Below, piece by piece: positions 46,623 through 58,356 of a DNA stretch of 64,000 nucleotides. The stretch covers positions 23,803,979 through 23,867,978 of the forward strand of contig OZ035998.1 in assembly GCA_964035015.1 (NCBI GenBank), in the 5' to 3' direction. The first letter of the stretch is position 1, and every line of letters begins with the position of its first letter. The DNA comes from Corallium rubrum (lineage: Eukaryota; Cnidaria; Anthozoa; Scleralcyonacea; Coralliidae). A model generated the notes under the pieces. It was not told where the DNA came from and searched no databases. It saw only the letters and a list, made by a program, of their open reading frames with translations. Made by a program: the position numbers and the translations under genes.

Positions 46623-48218
46623 CAGGGGCGAAACTAGCCCTTTTTCGTTGGGGGGGTGTAGGGTAGTATTGCCCTGCTAAAATCTATGGTGCCCTGCAGC
46701 TCCGTATGTAAAATTTACCGAAATGTATACTGTACATACAAGGGTCTTTTCATAAGCAATTTACACCTTGTAATTTTAACATGGCCGAGTCGAAGGCATA
46801 TCAAAGGCACTTCAGGCAGCCAGTTAAGATCTAGGTGTTGGTTTTGTGGAGGGAGGAAAACCGGAGAGCCCGGCGAAAAACCCTCGAAGCACAGGAGACT
46901 CACATAAGTCTCAAGCTTGAGAGCAGGGTTATTCCCAGACGGTCACCCATTCAAATACTAACCTAGTCCAATTGGGCTTAACTATTGGTGAGAGGCAGCG
47001 CCCTAACAGCACACGCCAACCATGCTTCCCATATATGGAAGCCTGCATCAATCTACATGCATTTGGACTAAGTTCCTACTGTCTGGTGTATGATGGCAAT
47101 TGGCAATACAAAGAGTTCAAAATAAATATTAATTAACAAGATCATGAAAAAATTGTTGAATTGAATTTACGTAGCTATAATACAGAAAAGCATATTGCGG
47201 CTGTACTTATTTAATCGGCTTTATTGGAAATTTGCGCATTTTAATTTTCGACCAAGTATTCAGAACAACTTTTAATCGATGCTGTCGGTGGGATCCTTTT
47301 CACAAAACTATCAAGTCGTTCAAACGTTTGTCTTTCATTGTTGATCTTAGGCAGTTCTTAACGATTTTGAGCTTACTGAAGGTGCTGTTACACGATGCGA
47401 TTTTTCTTGCAACTTGCAACAAATTTACATATGGAAAAAATATCGCAAGTTGCAGGAAGGGTGTTACACGTTCAGCAACTTGCGATTTTTGTTGTAAGTT
47501 GCAGCAAAAAGTAGAACCCATCCAACTTTTCTTGCAACTTCCAACAGGGCAAAAATGGCAAAATCGCAAGTTACTACGGGTGTTGCACGGTGCGATTTTT
47601 CATGCAACTTACAACATTCAGTGATTTGTTGCAAGTTGCAAGAAAAATCGCATCGCGTAACAGCACCTTGAAGTTCGCTCATCCTTTGCGAAGGAAACTG
47701 GTGCAGTACTGAAGAAAAAGCTGATAGGCTTTGCATACGGTTGGAAATGTCCTGCATGGAGCTGGGTTGTTTCGATGCGACTATGGTAATAAAAATGTCT
47801 AGCTCAGACAGGAGTACTTCAGGTTCAACTTTGCAAGCAGGTAATAACATATAGAGTTCACTGGGTAATAAGCATTCAGGGACAGATAAATTAAGGCCAT
47901 GTCTCAATTGTGGCCCTATTTTAAAATTAAGGCCATGTCTTAATTCGAGCCCTATTTTACAATTAAGATATACACTTAATTTTGGTAAGAGATCGTGTTG
48001 TACTAATTCGTAATAATAAAACTGATAAAAGTATAATCGTCATGCATTATCTTTTCTAGACGTAAATGTAATCATAACGTTTTTGCCCACTTTCTAAATT
48101 TTACTCTGATTGCCCTGCCAATCGGGGTTTCTACTCCGATTGCCCTGCAAATCGGGGTTTGTAGTATTTTGGGGGGGTGTCACACCCCCCCATACCCCCC
48201 CCTTAAGTTTCGCCCCTG
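46623..48218 (-). mobile_element. Inner hAT element, copy 2, 1596 bp
   Basis: Same ends and length as the copy at 36859-38454, with its own perfect 8-bp duplication tgtctaga (46615-46622 and 48219-48226). It contains the same SINE (about 46758-47039), MITE (about 47381-47667) and hATC remnant (47300-47907, minus). By eye the differences are one substitution (T to G near 48079) and lengths of G and C runs near the right end. Confidence 0.95.
47300..47907 (-). pseudogene. hAT transposase C-terminal remnant, copy 2
   Basis: Same content as the remnant in copy 1: FSKLKIVKNCLRSTM then KDKRLNDLIVL and a stop on the minus strand, split by the GGTGCTGTTACACG MITE. It cannot encode an active transposase, so mobilisation must have used an enzyme from elsewhere. 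Confidence 0.72.
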
Positions 48219-48226
48219 TGTCTAGA

Positions 48227-49065
48227 GGCTTAAATATCATGTCTAGAGAAAAAAAAAACAAAGTTTAAAATAACAGTTATGCATCAGTCAATTCCAGCAA
48301 TGCCCATCCCCCCGGGCCAACCCCCAGGAATTTGCATTTTCAATTTTTTTAATGCAAATGCCCTGGGGTTGGGCAAAAAAGACCCTACAATGCCTACCTG
48401 GATGACAAATGCCCCACCCCAGGATAGATCAACACACTTTCCAAGGTGATATTTCTTTGCAAATGTCTTCAGTTTGACTCAAGCTTGAGTAGGTGATGGA
48501 TTTTGTCAGGATATTACATAAGGAAAATCCTAGAATGTTGGTCTTTAGATTCAGACCATCTATATCATTCAGACACAAAGTACATGTACATGTTTTACAG
48601 AGCTCCCATTTATTTAATCCAGGCCCATTGACACATAGTGGATCTTTACTCATATATTGTTGCCATATCAGTTGATGAAGTCATTGCATATAAATTTGCA
48701 TTTGCATGCTATAAAAAAAGAAAAAATGGATAAAACATTTTGTAAACTTTTCCTCTTCTGATTAACTGTGAAATATAATACCACTATAATAATACCACTG
48801 TACTGAGTTTTCAGATTATTGACTAATTAAGTTTGATCTTGAATATTATTACAAAAAATTTAGAAGACACACTCATTTTAAACATGTGGCATTCATTGTC
48901 CTGTTACTAAATGATAAATATTAAACAAGAAATGCTAAATAAAATATCTTGTGCTATTTTGAATATATTATTTTAAATTTGGCTCACCTATATACATGTA
49001 CCGGTCTTTGTTTGTCCCCGAGCCGGGTGAGGGTGCTAATCTCGACACGCGTGGAGTCCACTTAT
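48227..49065. other. Interior of the 11.5-kb TIR structure, no gene recognised
   Basis: AT-rich, with short ORFs lacking known motifs. Confidence 0.4.
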
Positions 49066-49156
49066 GCATACATACATACATACATACATACATGCATGCA
49101 TGCATGCATGCATGTATGTATGTATGTATGTATGTATGTATGTATGTATGCCTGCC

Positions 49157-49192
<36 letters not shown>

Positions 49193-49324
49193 TATGTATG
49201 TATGTATGTATGTATGTATGTATGTATGTATGTATGTATGTATGTATGTATGTATGTATGTATGTATGTATGTATGTATGTATGTATGTATGTATGTATG
49301 TATGTATGTATGTATATATATATC
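49066..49324. repeat. Compound tetranucleotide microsatellite
   Basis: Successive blocks of (CATA)n, (CATG)n, (TATG)n, (TGCG)n and again (TATG)n, ending in TATATATA. The blocks differ by single substitutions, which suggests stepwise mutation and expansion. It gives false ORFs on both strands. Confidence 0.95.
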
Positions 49325-50620
49325 CATCAAATCGCCAACTTTCGCGGCTCAAGCGAAACAAAATCTTTGTCAGAAAAATTGGTTTACAAATGACCGAAAA
49401 ACGAAAGCCAAGAAGAGATGTTGCAGTGGGATGAACCAAACAATATTAAACACGACTAGAAACCATTGAAAAAGCATGAAAAATTGCGATAAAGATCGGA
49501 AAAGATGCCGCCAAATGTGACTGAAAAAAACAAAAAGATGTTTCTTCGTGTGTCTGTTCAAAGCCAGCAAAAGACTTATGCACTGGTATATCTTGGCTCG
49601 AGAGAGAACAGTGAATTGAAAGGAACATCATCACAAACAGCTTTTCACATTTTGAAGAGAATTGATTGCTTTTTGCTAAGAACCGAACGAAAAAAACACG
49701 GAAACCAAACGCCGTAGCCCGTATGGCAGTGTTTGCAGCATCTGAGAAGAGCCAAAAGAAAATTTAACGGTAAGCAGTGATTCGTATTTAACTTACCAGC
49801 CGTTTCTTTAGCTGATTAGAGTCGGTATATATCCGAAACCTTTTCAGCATTAATTAAACTCAGTTAAAACAGCAAAAATTTTGTCAAATAATATACATTT
49901 TCCCAGGCGTTTTTTCCCATGGTTCGAGTAAAACTTTGCATTAAGTTATAGTTCTTCCCTGGTTAGTTTTTCCTCTCTTATACCTATAGTTTTCAGGCTG
50001 TTACCCACGTTTTTTTCTGTTTTGATGTTTTTCTTTGAGGTTCAACATTATATTTGGAACATTGGGAATCATATTATTAAAACAGTTTAATAGGCACCTT
50101 GATATAAGCGTCTGTAATTATTGTTTGTTTTTGCTATCAGTTTCTGGTGCTATTAAGTTAGGTCGTGACACAAGTTTTTCCTCAGCCACTGCTTTATTAT
50201 TTTGGAATAAAACATTGCTTTGGAAATTGGTCAATAATAGAAAAACTACATTCATAAAAGTGATAAAACAGGATGTAAAGGAGGCCAGGAGGGCAAGGGT
50301 GTTTATATTTGTATACAAAAACAGATCAGGTGCTTATTTTAATGGGGGGGGGGGGGATTATGTATATTTAATGTGTTAAAAGCGGGCGAGGGGGTTGCGT
50401 TTATGTATTTCTAGTATAAGGGTAATTTATTTGTATGGAAAACTGGAAAACAGCACTGGCATAGCCAAGGGGGCTGGGGGACATCACCCCCAAATGGTCC
50501 ATTCAAGACCATTCTCATGAAAAGTTTAAATCTGTGGAGAAACTTGTAAGGGGGGGGGGGGGGGGTTACAGTTGTTTTAAGGCCAAGTGAGTGGATCAGT
50601 AATGTGTTATATATATAGCA

Positions 50621-50663
<43 letters not shown>

Positions 50664-52009
50664 TATAAATTACTAAGGGTCTATTAATAAAATGTCTCCA
50701 ACTTGTTTTTACATTTACCACTAGTTTATAAATAAATCTAAAGATATTCTGACGTGTATCATTCTATGTTCTGGTTTAATGATAGTAACAAAATTATGTA
50801 ATTTATGGCTTTCAGATTACAATACTCTTAAATACTTGCTTCAAAATGCAGGAAATAGTGTTTCAGAGACCCTAGAAATCCAACATTTTCGGGGGGGGGG
50901 GCATGCCCCCAGACCCCCTAGGAGATCAAGGTTCTTGCCCCCCCCCCCCCAACCCAAGACCCTGGCTTTGTTTAATACTGGAAAACAGTTTTACCTGTGC
51001 AATGTTCTGGCTAGGTAATGCATGTAGTTATGGCTTAAGACTTCAGCAACATACCTGTATAAATAAATAATAATATATATAAGAAATAATGAAATGTTAG
51101 TCTTGAATAAATATTTTTATAATTATTATATTTTCTGGATTATGGCTTTGCTGTGGGCATTTAAAAAATATGAAAATATGATAAAATATTTGACATTTAA
51201 TAATACCCACGGTAGAGGGTGGCACCCTCACCCCATGCACCCCTAAAGTGTATCGATTTGGTGGTTACATAATTATAAATAAGATCTGACTGTGCAACAT
51301 AAAACAAATAAATCTTATTTTCTATAGTTTTGTGCAATATATTTAAAATATGTACGACAATATTGGAAAACAACAGAATTATTTACGTCCAGAAATTTCT
51401 AACTTAATCTTTTTGTACTATCATTCATTTGACCAGTTTACTAGATTTTAAAACTTACCTTTAGCTTTGTGGAGCTAGAATTGCAACGTAAAGCTGGTTA
51501 TGAAAAAGGAAACGGAAAATACTTCGTTGCTGCTGACGCGATAACATTTGTAGAGTTGTCCAATTTTGCCTTGATTCAATACCAGTGTTTCGTCGCATTT
51601 TGGAAGAAACGAGCTTCACAAGCTTTCAAATTAGTACTGTACATACTGCTAGAACAAACTTTCTGTTATATCTCCAGAGTCATGTCCAACGAGAATAGTG
51701 AGTGATGATTTTCCGCTTTTCATTTTCATCAAGACATTCTGGGCTGAGTCTGTACAAAACTCACACTTGTTGCACGTAATTTCTGCCACAAAAACATTCG
51801 CAGAAAGACGTCAAAGTGTGAAATAAACATCCAACGTTTTTTATATTAATTCAGCAATAACTTTTGTTTGTTTTTCCATGCCATGCCGGCTGCTTGATAT
51901 GCCACTGAAGAGTGAAGAGTGAAGAGAGGGCGCTTTGTAAAAAAGCAATCTCTCTTCTCTTTTTTTGCTGACGAAGTCACGAAAAATTCGTGTCGCGACA
52001 CGCTGTTAC
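49325..52009. other. Interior of the 11.5-kb TIR structure with unidentified ORFs
   Basis: ORFs at 49505-49717 (70 codons) and 51469-51705 (78 codons, preceded by a TTTAG acceptor-like site) look less simple than their surroundings but match no family I know. TA repeats lie at 50622-50661, and G/C homopolymer runs at 50344-50356, 50551-50566, 50889-50900 and 50938-50950. Confidence 0.35.
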
Positions 52010-52374
52010 CGCGGGAAAATCCACGCAGTTTCCAACAGCTCTGACACAACCTGTTCAACATGGCTGTTACAGTGCTGATATCGTCAGTCCTGATTTATCT
52101 GATACCAACAGCTTCCATCAGTGCTGTTGCCCCATCATAGCTGTTACAGCCTGTTCTTACAGTCGGCTACAGATCCGTTGTCAACATACCTGTATCATTC
52201 TTTTATATCAGACTGATACAGCACTGACAGACCAACAGTCTGTTGCAGTCTGATGCTGTCAGTTCTGAGCAGTCTGTGGACGTCTACAGCCTGTAACAGC
52301 TATGATATCATACCTGTATCAGGCCTGAAGCTGCAACAGGCTGTAACAGACCTGTGGCGTTTTTAGGTGTGTAG

Positions 52375-52700
52375 CCGAACCACGTCCACCAGCAGAACCT
52401 CCACCAGCACCAGCAGAACCACGTCCGCCATCAGAACCACCAGCACCAGCACCAGCACCAGCAGAACCACCACCAGCAGAGCCATCCTTACCAGAAGATT
52501 CAGATGATCTGCTGGAAGAACCAAGAGCACAGCGACGCTCCACGAGGATTTGCTACCCACACCCGATCGCTTGACATATTCTACAGTATTGTGTTGCAAG
52601 ATGGCAACTTGGTTACCATTAGTCAACGAGACAAATAAAGAGATTATCAAAGACATTCTAGTTTATTGGTTAACTTCGGACACTTGATGTATCATTGTAA
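52375..52700 (+). pseudogene. Gypsy pol, part 3: Pro/Glu-rich C-terminal tail
   Basis: In the plus frame the sequence reads EPRPPAEPPPAPAEP repeats, then LPEDSDDLLEEPRAQRRSTRI. After a one-base shift it continues PDRLTYSTVL. The RRSTR..PPDRLTY signature is typical of the C-terminus of Gypsy pol after the integrase, so this is the continuation of the polyprotein interrupted at 40848. Confidence 0.75.
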
Positions 52701-52733
52701 AGTCGGGACGCCTTCTCACTTGAGGGGGGAAAG

Positions 52734-53202
52734 TGTGTAGAACTACGTTGATATTAAGTTAGTAATTAAAAAAAATTAATATGTAATGAAATACCACATA
52801 ATTGATTGACAGTCTAAATAAATATGGTATAAGTCTGTATTAAATAAAACACTTGTAGAAAATCGAACGGTTTACATTGTCTGGAGTTTAGATAGTATCC
52901 TTTTGCATATAGATACTTTTTATTTGTAAGCGGCGTTGTACACTTGAATATATCCTATACTGTCATGAAATAGTGTCGTTTATCATATATATATATAATG
53001 CAAATGTTCTGATTGCCAAAAAGCTGATTAAAAATGAAGACTCTACAGGATGGGGGATCACTCCTGCAAGACGAGTACTAAGTACTTTGAATTAGCAGAA
53101 TGAATTGTAAATGTTATAATTATAGAAAATTGGATTGTACTGAAGATGGACAATCAGTTTTATTTGAATAAATTGGTTACATTGAGGTCCGTGCAGTATA
53201 CA
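52734..53202 (+). repeat. Candidate 3' LTR of the Gypsy element
   Basis: Starts TGTGTAG right after a purine run (GAGGGGGGAAAG) and could end at ATACA near 53202. It includes an AATAAA at 53166-53171. No matching 5' LTR was found, so the boundaries are tentative. Confidence 0.3.
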
Positions 53203-54057
53203 ACACTCTAACCAAATTCTTCGCGTCTTTGTCTGAAGTATTGTAGTCCACTTTCACACTGCTTGTTAATTTTTGGACATACTTGTTATTGAAGTAACAA
53301 TAAAGGTTCTTTCTGCTAAAGTATATGAACCGGAACAAGCCCTCCACAGTTCTTATTACAAAGAAGCACTCACATTGAAACGAAAGAAACCAAGTGGGGG
53401 AGATTACAGCTGATTGCACCGGGTATCTGCTTATATGCATGCATGCTTATGCTTAGGCATCATTACAGATATAGGAACAAGCTATATTGGAAAGGTACAC
53501 AGCTAAAAGTTCGTTTAAGAGAAAGTCCGCCTTTTTAAGAAATTTATTGTGGAAATTAAATAAACAAAGGTTTTGGTTATATATCTTGGAATTGAAAGAC
53601 ATGGAAGACATGCAGGATACTCTTTGATCGAAATATTGCTCCACTTTTTAAATCTGCTAGTTAACTACTGTGAAATATATATAACTAGTATATCTATATA
53701 ATTTATCAGAACGTTCTTTCTGCAAAAAGAGCTTGCTCTTCAATGTTCTTCATTGCCAAGAAGCAGACTATAAAATAAAAGTAACCAAGTGGGAGAAATT
53801 TCCGTAAGATGAGTATCTCTTATATACAGTATACAGTAATGGGAAATTGGAATTAAAAAAACATGCAAGCTATATTGGACAAGTCACAGCGGTTAAGATA
53901 AACTCCAAATAAAATATTAGTTGGTAAAAGTGTAAAACAAACCCACTCCGAACAAAAATTCTATTGTTTTACCCATTTTGTGTATGCTGTCAAACAATTT
54001 AAGAAGAACATGATAAAGTTGTACATATACATGTAGTGCATGTGGTACGTTTGCAAG
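53203..54057. other. Intergenic stretch, faint repeats only
   Basis: Segments near 53330-53450 and 53705-53830 share words such as ACCAAGTGGG and GAAGCA, which suggests diverged copies of one repeat. No coding sequence was supported. Confidence 0.35.
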
Positions 54058-54190
54058 CTTGGTGTAATGTAACAGACGTTCAGTCATTAGAAGGTTGCAG
54101 GTTCGAACCCTATATATCTGGGGTCTCTTCTGGGAAATCTTTTCTGAGTAATTGAGCTTGACGAACGTTCACCAAACGTCTGTTACATCA
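54058..54190 (+). repeat. tRNA-like SINE (copy 2)
   Basis: A perfect box B, GGTTCGAACCC, lies in GGTTGCAGGTTCGAACCC, with a weak box-A-like TGGTGTAATG upstream. The tail TTTCTGAGTAATTGAGCTTG matches the copy at 5136-5265. The outer TGTAACAGACGTT is mirrored by AACGTCTGTTACA at the end. Confidence 0.5.
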
Positions 54191-57100
54191 TGAATTATTA
54201 ATGATTTTAGAAATCATGTTTATAAAATTACAATAATAATTTATAAGATTACAATAATAAAATATTAAAAATAAATATAAAATGTATGATCAGTTACACC
54301 ATATATAGTCCGTATCCTATTCGGGTTCTATATCTAATAACTGAAATGATTAATAAATTGTTGTAGCCTAACAATCGCGATTTCCCATAATGAATTCCAT
54401 ATACTATTCTATAATATTTCATATATACGGCTTTAATCAAACCATGTCTATATAGCAAAGGGTATATATAGCAATCAATCCAACATTGTATTTTTGTATA
54501 TATTTTTGTATTTTTGTATACACATTTGAGTATATTCTCTGATGTTTTGGGTTTTGCTCAAATCTATTGTTAAAGAATAAAATAAACTTTTTACAAAAAG
54601 TAAATATCTTCATTCCAAAAGGCTCTTTAAACGTGCACTTTTTGAAATTTGTGTAACAATAATGGAATGTACTATTTATTTATTTCCTTCAAATCATAAA
54701 AATAAATGTTTACGCTTGGAAGATGAAATAAAATAAACAATAAGGTGACAGATTAATGTTTATGAATACGCTGGTTTTAGCATTTTCTATCTTGCTGCTA
54801 CTGAGCTCGTTGCAGGGAATATGGTTTATATCATAGAGGAAGGTGTATGTAGGATGGATACCTCATGCATATAAAAGCACGCGGGTGGCGTGGGCTGTTA
54901 GCGTGCTGCCTCCCGTCGCTAGTAGGGTGACCACCTGTACAACCTAGCTAGGTTAAGTTTCATTAGCATAGTTGTTGGTTTCTCTTTGAGTTCTCCAGTT
55001 TCACTCTAAGAAAAATAAATTTTAGCTTAATTTATATTTTAGCTATAATGTCTCCTATATTTATCGCCTAGATATAGACGCGAAAATATGGTGTGAGGAA
55101 AAATCGGCTCTATTATACAATCTTGGACAATAATGTTGTAACACCCCCGCCCCTCAAATCAATGTTGTAACAGCCCCGTTGCCCCCAGTCAATGTTGGCG
55201 CAAGCCCGCGTTCAAATGACAACATTGAATCGGGGTGTAGGGGATTGATTTTGTCCAAGATTGTAGCTTCATGTCACCTTCCTTTAACACTCTCATTGAT
55301 AGGTTTCTCACTTCAACGAGCAAAATCGTCTGGTGTTAGCCATGCAGAATAAAATAATAAAAGTTGACTGCATGTAGCAGTGAAAATTGAAATTGAAAAT
55401 TGAGGGCTAAGATGGGCGATAACTCATTCACTGCTAGATTTCTCCATTTACGAGTAAAATGATTTGGCGTTAGCCAGAGTAAAATAATCAACTGTCGATT
55501 GTAGCAGTGAAGGAGGTAAAAAGCTTTTTCAAAGCACACTTTTACACAGTACGATTAATTCACTGACGGTTGTTCATCCTTACATACATGCATGCATTAA
55601 TGTCATGGCAACTGAATTGTTGAATTGTAACTTGTAAGAAAAAATTGTGTTAAGTCTACAGCTTCGTTCATGTGTTCATTTTTATCGTGCTTCGGCATGC
55701 GCATGCAGTTATACTTGTAGGTAAATCTGGCCTGCAGGCTTCAATTGTACTTAAATTAAATATATATTCCTCGAATGATATTATCCAAGGACCTTATACA
55801 GTTTATAGACTACCTAAACTGTATATGTTCTCCTCAGATCGAATATCATAATTAGACCTAATATATATAGTGCTCCTTGCGTCAATGTCATACTGAATTG
55901 TGAACAAAAATGTAAATTTGAATTTACTATTCCATTTAATCTGTATACACTAAATGCATAATATACCTTCTAGCTAAATCCACAATCTATGAACAACTTG
56001 ATACGCCGGAAATTAAAACAATATAGGTCGACAGTTTTAATAATTTAAATCAACAAATAAGAAAGAATGAATAGATTGTGAATTAGCTAAATATTTTAAA
56101 ACAAAATATGAAAGCTGACTCTCGTGTCAGTCAAAATCAATAGCCAGATGTCCGATGGCATTGTGTTAAGAAGATCACGAGTATCAGATTTAGCGTTGTA
56201 TTAGTGAGCTTGTACCTGCATGTTTGACTAAATCAATTTAACAGTATTGTCTCAAGCGTTTCCTGTCTGATCAGTGTATTTGACTGTTCAATTCCAAAAC
56301 AATTGTTAACTTCATAGGGGTTTAACATTCAGACATAGTTTGTTTTGAGCTCCATAAATACATTACCCCCCAAGGTTTATTGAGTTTCGACTTTTTACTA
56401 TTCCCAAAACAATTTTGTTAGTCAAGAGAACGATTTACGACGTTTAAGGATTGACAAAAAATCTTGAGCATATATACATTAAAATTGTTGCAATTAATAT
56501 ATCAATGATGACAGTGGATATGTCAAAACAATAACACCATTCTTCATTAATTTTACTAGTCTTAGCTTATTAAGATTGGCGTTGTACCTTCTTTTCTCAA
56601 CCTTCTTACAATGCTTTGTGAGCATGGAACGGACACACAGTTCCTTTCGATAAAGTGTTCATATGCTAAAATAAAAATTAATTTTGACTATATTTTTATT
56701 GTTTTGAATACAGGAATGCTGAACTGAGAACATTAAACATAGTCAGATATATGTTTTCACTGATTGTTAGTGAATACGTCAGTTTGTGCTGCAAAAACTC
56801 GATCTTGTACTATCACTGTAGAAGAATGTAAATTGAATGACTTAAAGATGACGTAGAGGAATGTGAATTGCGGAATGACTTAGAAAGAGCCTCATTTACC
56901 AAACTTGTACATGATAACAATCAGTAGCTGTGTGCAAAACAAGGGAAGGCATTCCCAACTGTACCCCATTCAATCGTTTGCCATAAATAAGCTTTAAGTT
57001 GTCATGCTGTGTGCTAAATGATATCCTGCTACTAAGGCACAAACTGTTTACTAAAAACAAGGACAGCCTTAATGGATTGTTTTTGTAAACCTTTTAGAAG

Positions 57101-58308
57101 TGAGTTGGCCTTTGCTAAAGGATGCTCAGCAGGATGTTCAAGCTGAGCCATTCTATCTAAATGAAAAATACATCAATGAAAGACTAATCGATGACTTTAT
57201 GAAAGAAAAGATTCTGTGGTTTACGGATAAGGACAACAGGCACGCTGCTATATCAACAAAAATAAAATGAGACTTTTTTTATAAGAAAAAGATCATTATT
57301 TTCTTGTATAGGAGAGTTTATTAAAAGACAACGTAGTTTATCGTTAAATTGCTACACTTAACGTGAGAGTGGTTACTTTGAAGCTCTTATAATACAGTAT
57401 ATTAATGTTATGTGTCCGCACAAATCTATAAGAGATACTTATCGTCTATATCTCTTCATGATGGAACAGCTATATCCACGTAATCTCGCAGGAAACTCTT
57501 TGTTTGAAGACATTTCGTTTGTTGAGAAAACCTACCTGTTTGGAAGTTTTACCAAATTATATTTCATGGAGTTTACTTATTAACAATTATTTTTAAACAA
57601 GGCATGCATCAGAATCCTTAATGGTTTTCACAGCATGAGAAAAACCATTCACATAAATGCTTTTCCTACTGCAAAACGACAAGCTTGTTCGCATTCCAAT
57701 CAATTCTGTTATACAATAACTTGACTTTCCCCTCCTGCATTTGAAAGAAAAGAGACAGGATAGAACGTGATTGCTCCTGCATGAAGACAGGACACATCGC
57801 GTTTCAAAAAGAACTTCTTATAAGTTAATTCATTGGCAAGGCGGAGCAGTGTTTCATTGTTGACTTCAAGTCATATCAATCACGACAGAAAATTGTATTA
57901 ACAGTTCCTGATTTCTTGTTCACGATTACTGACGAAGTCACAGATGTTTGTCTTATTGTTATTATGAAGCTATAAAATGGTTCTCAGTGGCAAACAGCTG
58001 AATATTTTCGATATTGTTTTTATCACTGTTGGCCAGAATAATTGTCTCCACACTACTGTTATTATTATTTTTCAACACATTGAATAACGTGTATGTGAGT
58101 TGGGGGATTAATTAGGAGTCCTTAAGCCATCACAGTAGGCGGGCTTGCCCACCTTCAAAATTAACTGGTCACGCCTTCTTGTGTTTTAAGTGTCAAAATT
58201 AATATGTTAGGAGATTTTGATTGGCTACGTAAAAGCATAAATCTTGCCATACACCTCTAACGACTTTAGATAAATAGTCATCCTCAGCATTGGAAAGTTC
58301 ATTATAAA
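54191..58308. other. 4-kb AT-rich intergenic region upstream of the Dickkopf-like gene
   Basis: No ORF with a known motif, no clear inverted repeat and no long microsatellite. Distal regulatory elements of the downstream gene could lie here, but nothing in the sequence shows it. Confidence 0.4.
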
Positions 58309-58324
58309 CAAGGAACATATATAA
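58309..58324 (+). promoter_or_regulatory. Candidate TATA boxes of the Dickkopf-like gene
   Basis: TATAAAC at about 58309 and TATATAAC at about 58318-58325 lie 48 and 39 bases before the ATG. That is close for a full 5' UTR, so an upstream start or a very short leader are both possible. Confidence 0.3.
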
Positions 58325-58356
58325 CACACTGCTCAACTGTTGTTAGTTTGTGAGAC

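Larger units (their letters stand above)
40849..52374. mobile_element. 11.5-kb TIR structure with CTGTTACAG subterminal arrays
   Basis: The left end CTACACACCTAAAAACGC (40849) and right end GCGTTTTTAGGTGTGTAG (52357-52374) are perfect inverted repeats. Both continue inward for 200-350 bases as dense, partly palindromic motifs such as CTGTTACAG, CTGATACAG and CTGATATCAG. It splits the Gypsy pol tail (QEPPQ before, EPRPPAEPPP after). No target duplication is clear because both flanks lie in repetitive Pro/Glu codons. The interior contains a 118-bp satellite, a smaller member of the same family, a hAT copy, microsatellites and no recognised transposase. Two independent insertions sharing ends cannot be wholly excluded. 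Confidence 0.7.
34996..53202 (+). mobile_element. Decayed Ty3/Gypsy LTR retrotransposon carrying nested insertions
   Basis: Pol fragments appear in canonical order: a protease-to-RT linker (ITIGAYQTVVVWGIARAPP), RT, RNase H, integrase, a GPY/F-like module, an acidic linker and a C-terminal RRSTRI motif. The order is broken by a hAT element (36645-38910) and by a long TIR structure (40849-52374). Stops, frameshifts and a 26-bp duplication show it is dead. Gag and a 5' LTR were not found. A purine run GAGGGGGGAAAG at 52722-52733 followed by TGTG may be the polypurine tract and the start of a 3' LTR. Confidence 0.85.

Noticed and set aside
48968-49469. ORFs of 109-161 codons rich in YVCM / HTYI repeats
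   Set aside because: They are products of tetranucleotide microsatellites on both strands with no other coding signal.
52319-52656. Minus-strand Gly/Ala-rich and Val/Leu-rich ORFs
   Set aside because: Complement of the Pro/Glu codon repeats of the Gypsy pol tail, which read sensibly on the plus strand with the RRSTRI motif.
54058-54130. Stand-alone tRNA gene
   Set aside because: Box B is good, but there is no acceptor stem pairing or clear D-arm and the tail is shared with another repeat; a SINE is more likely.
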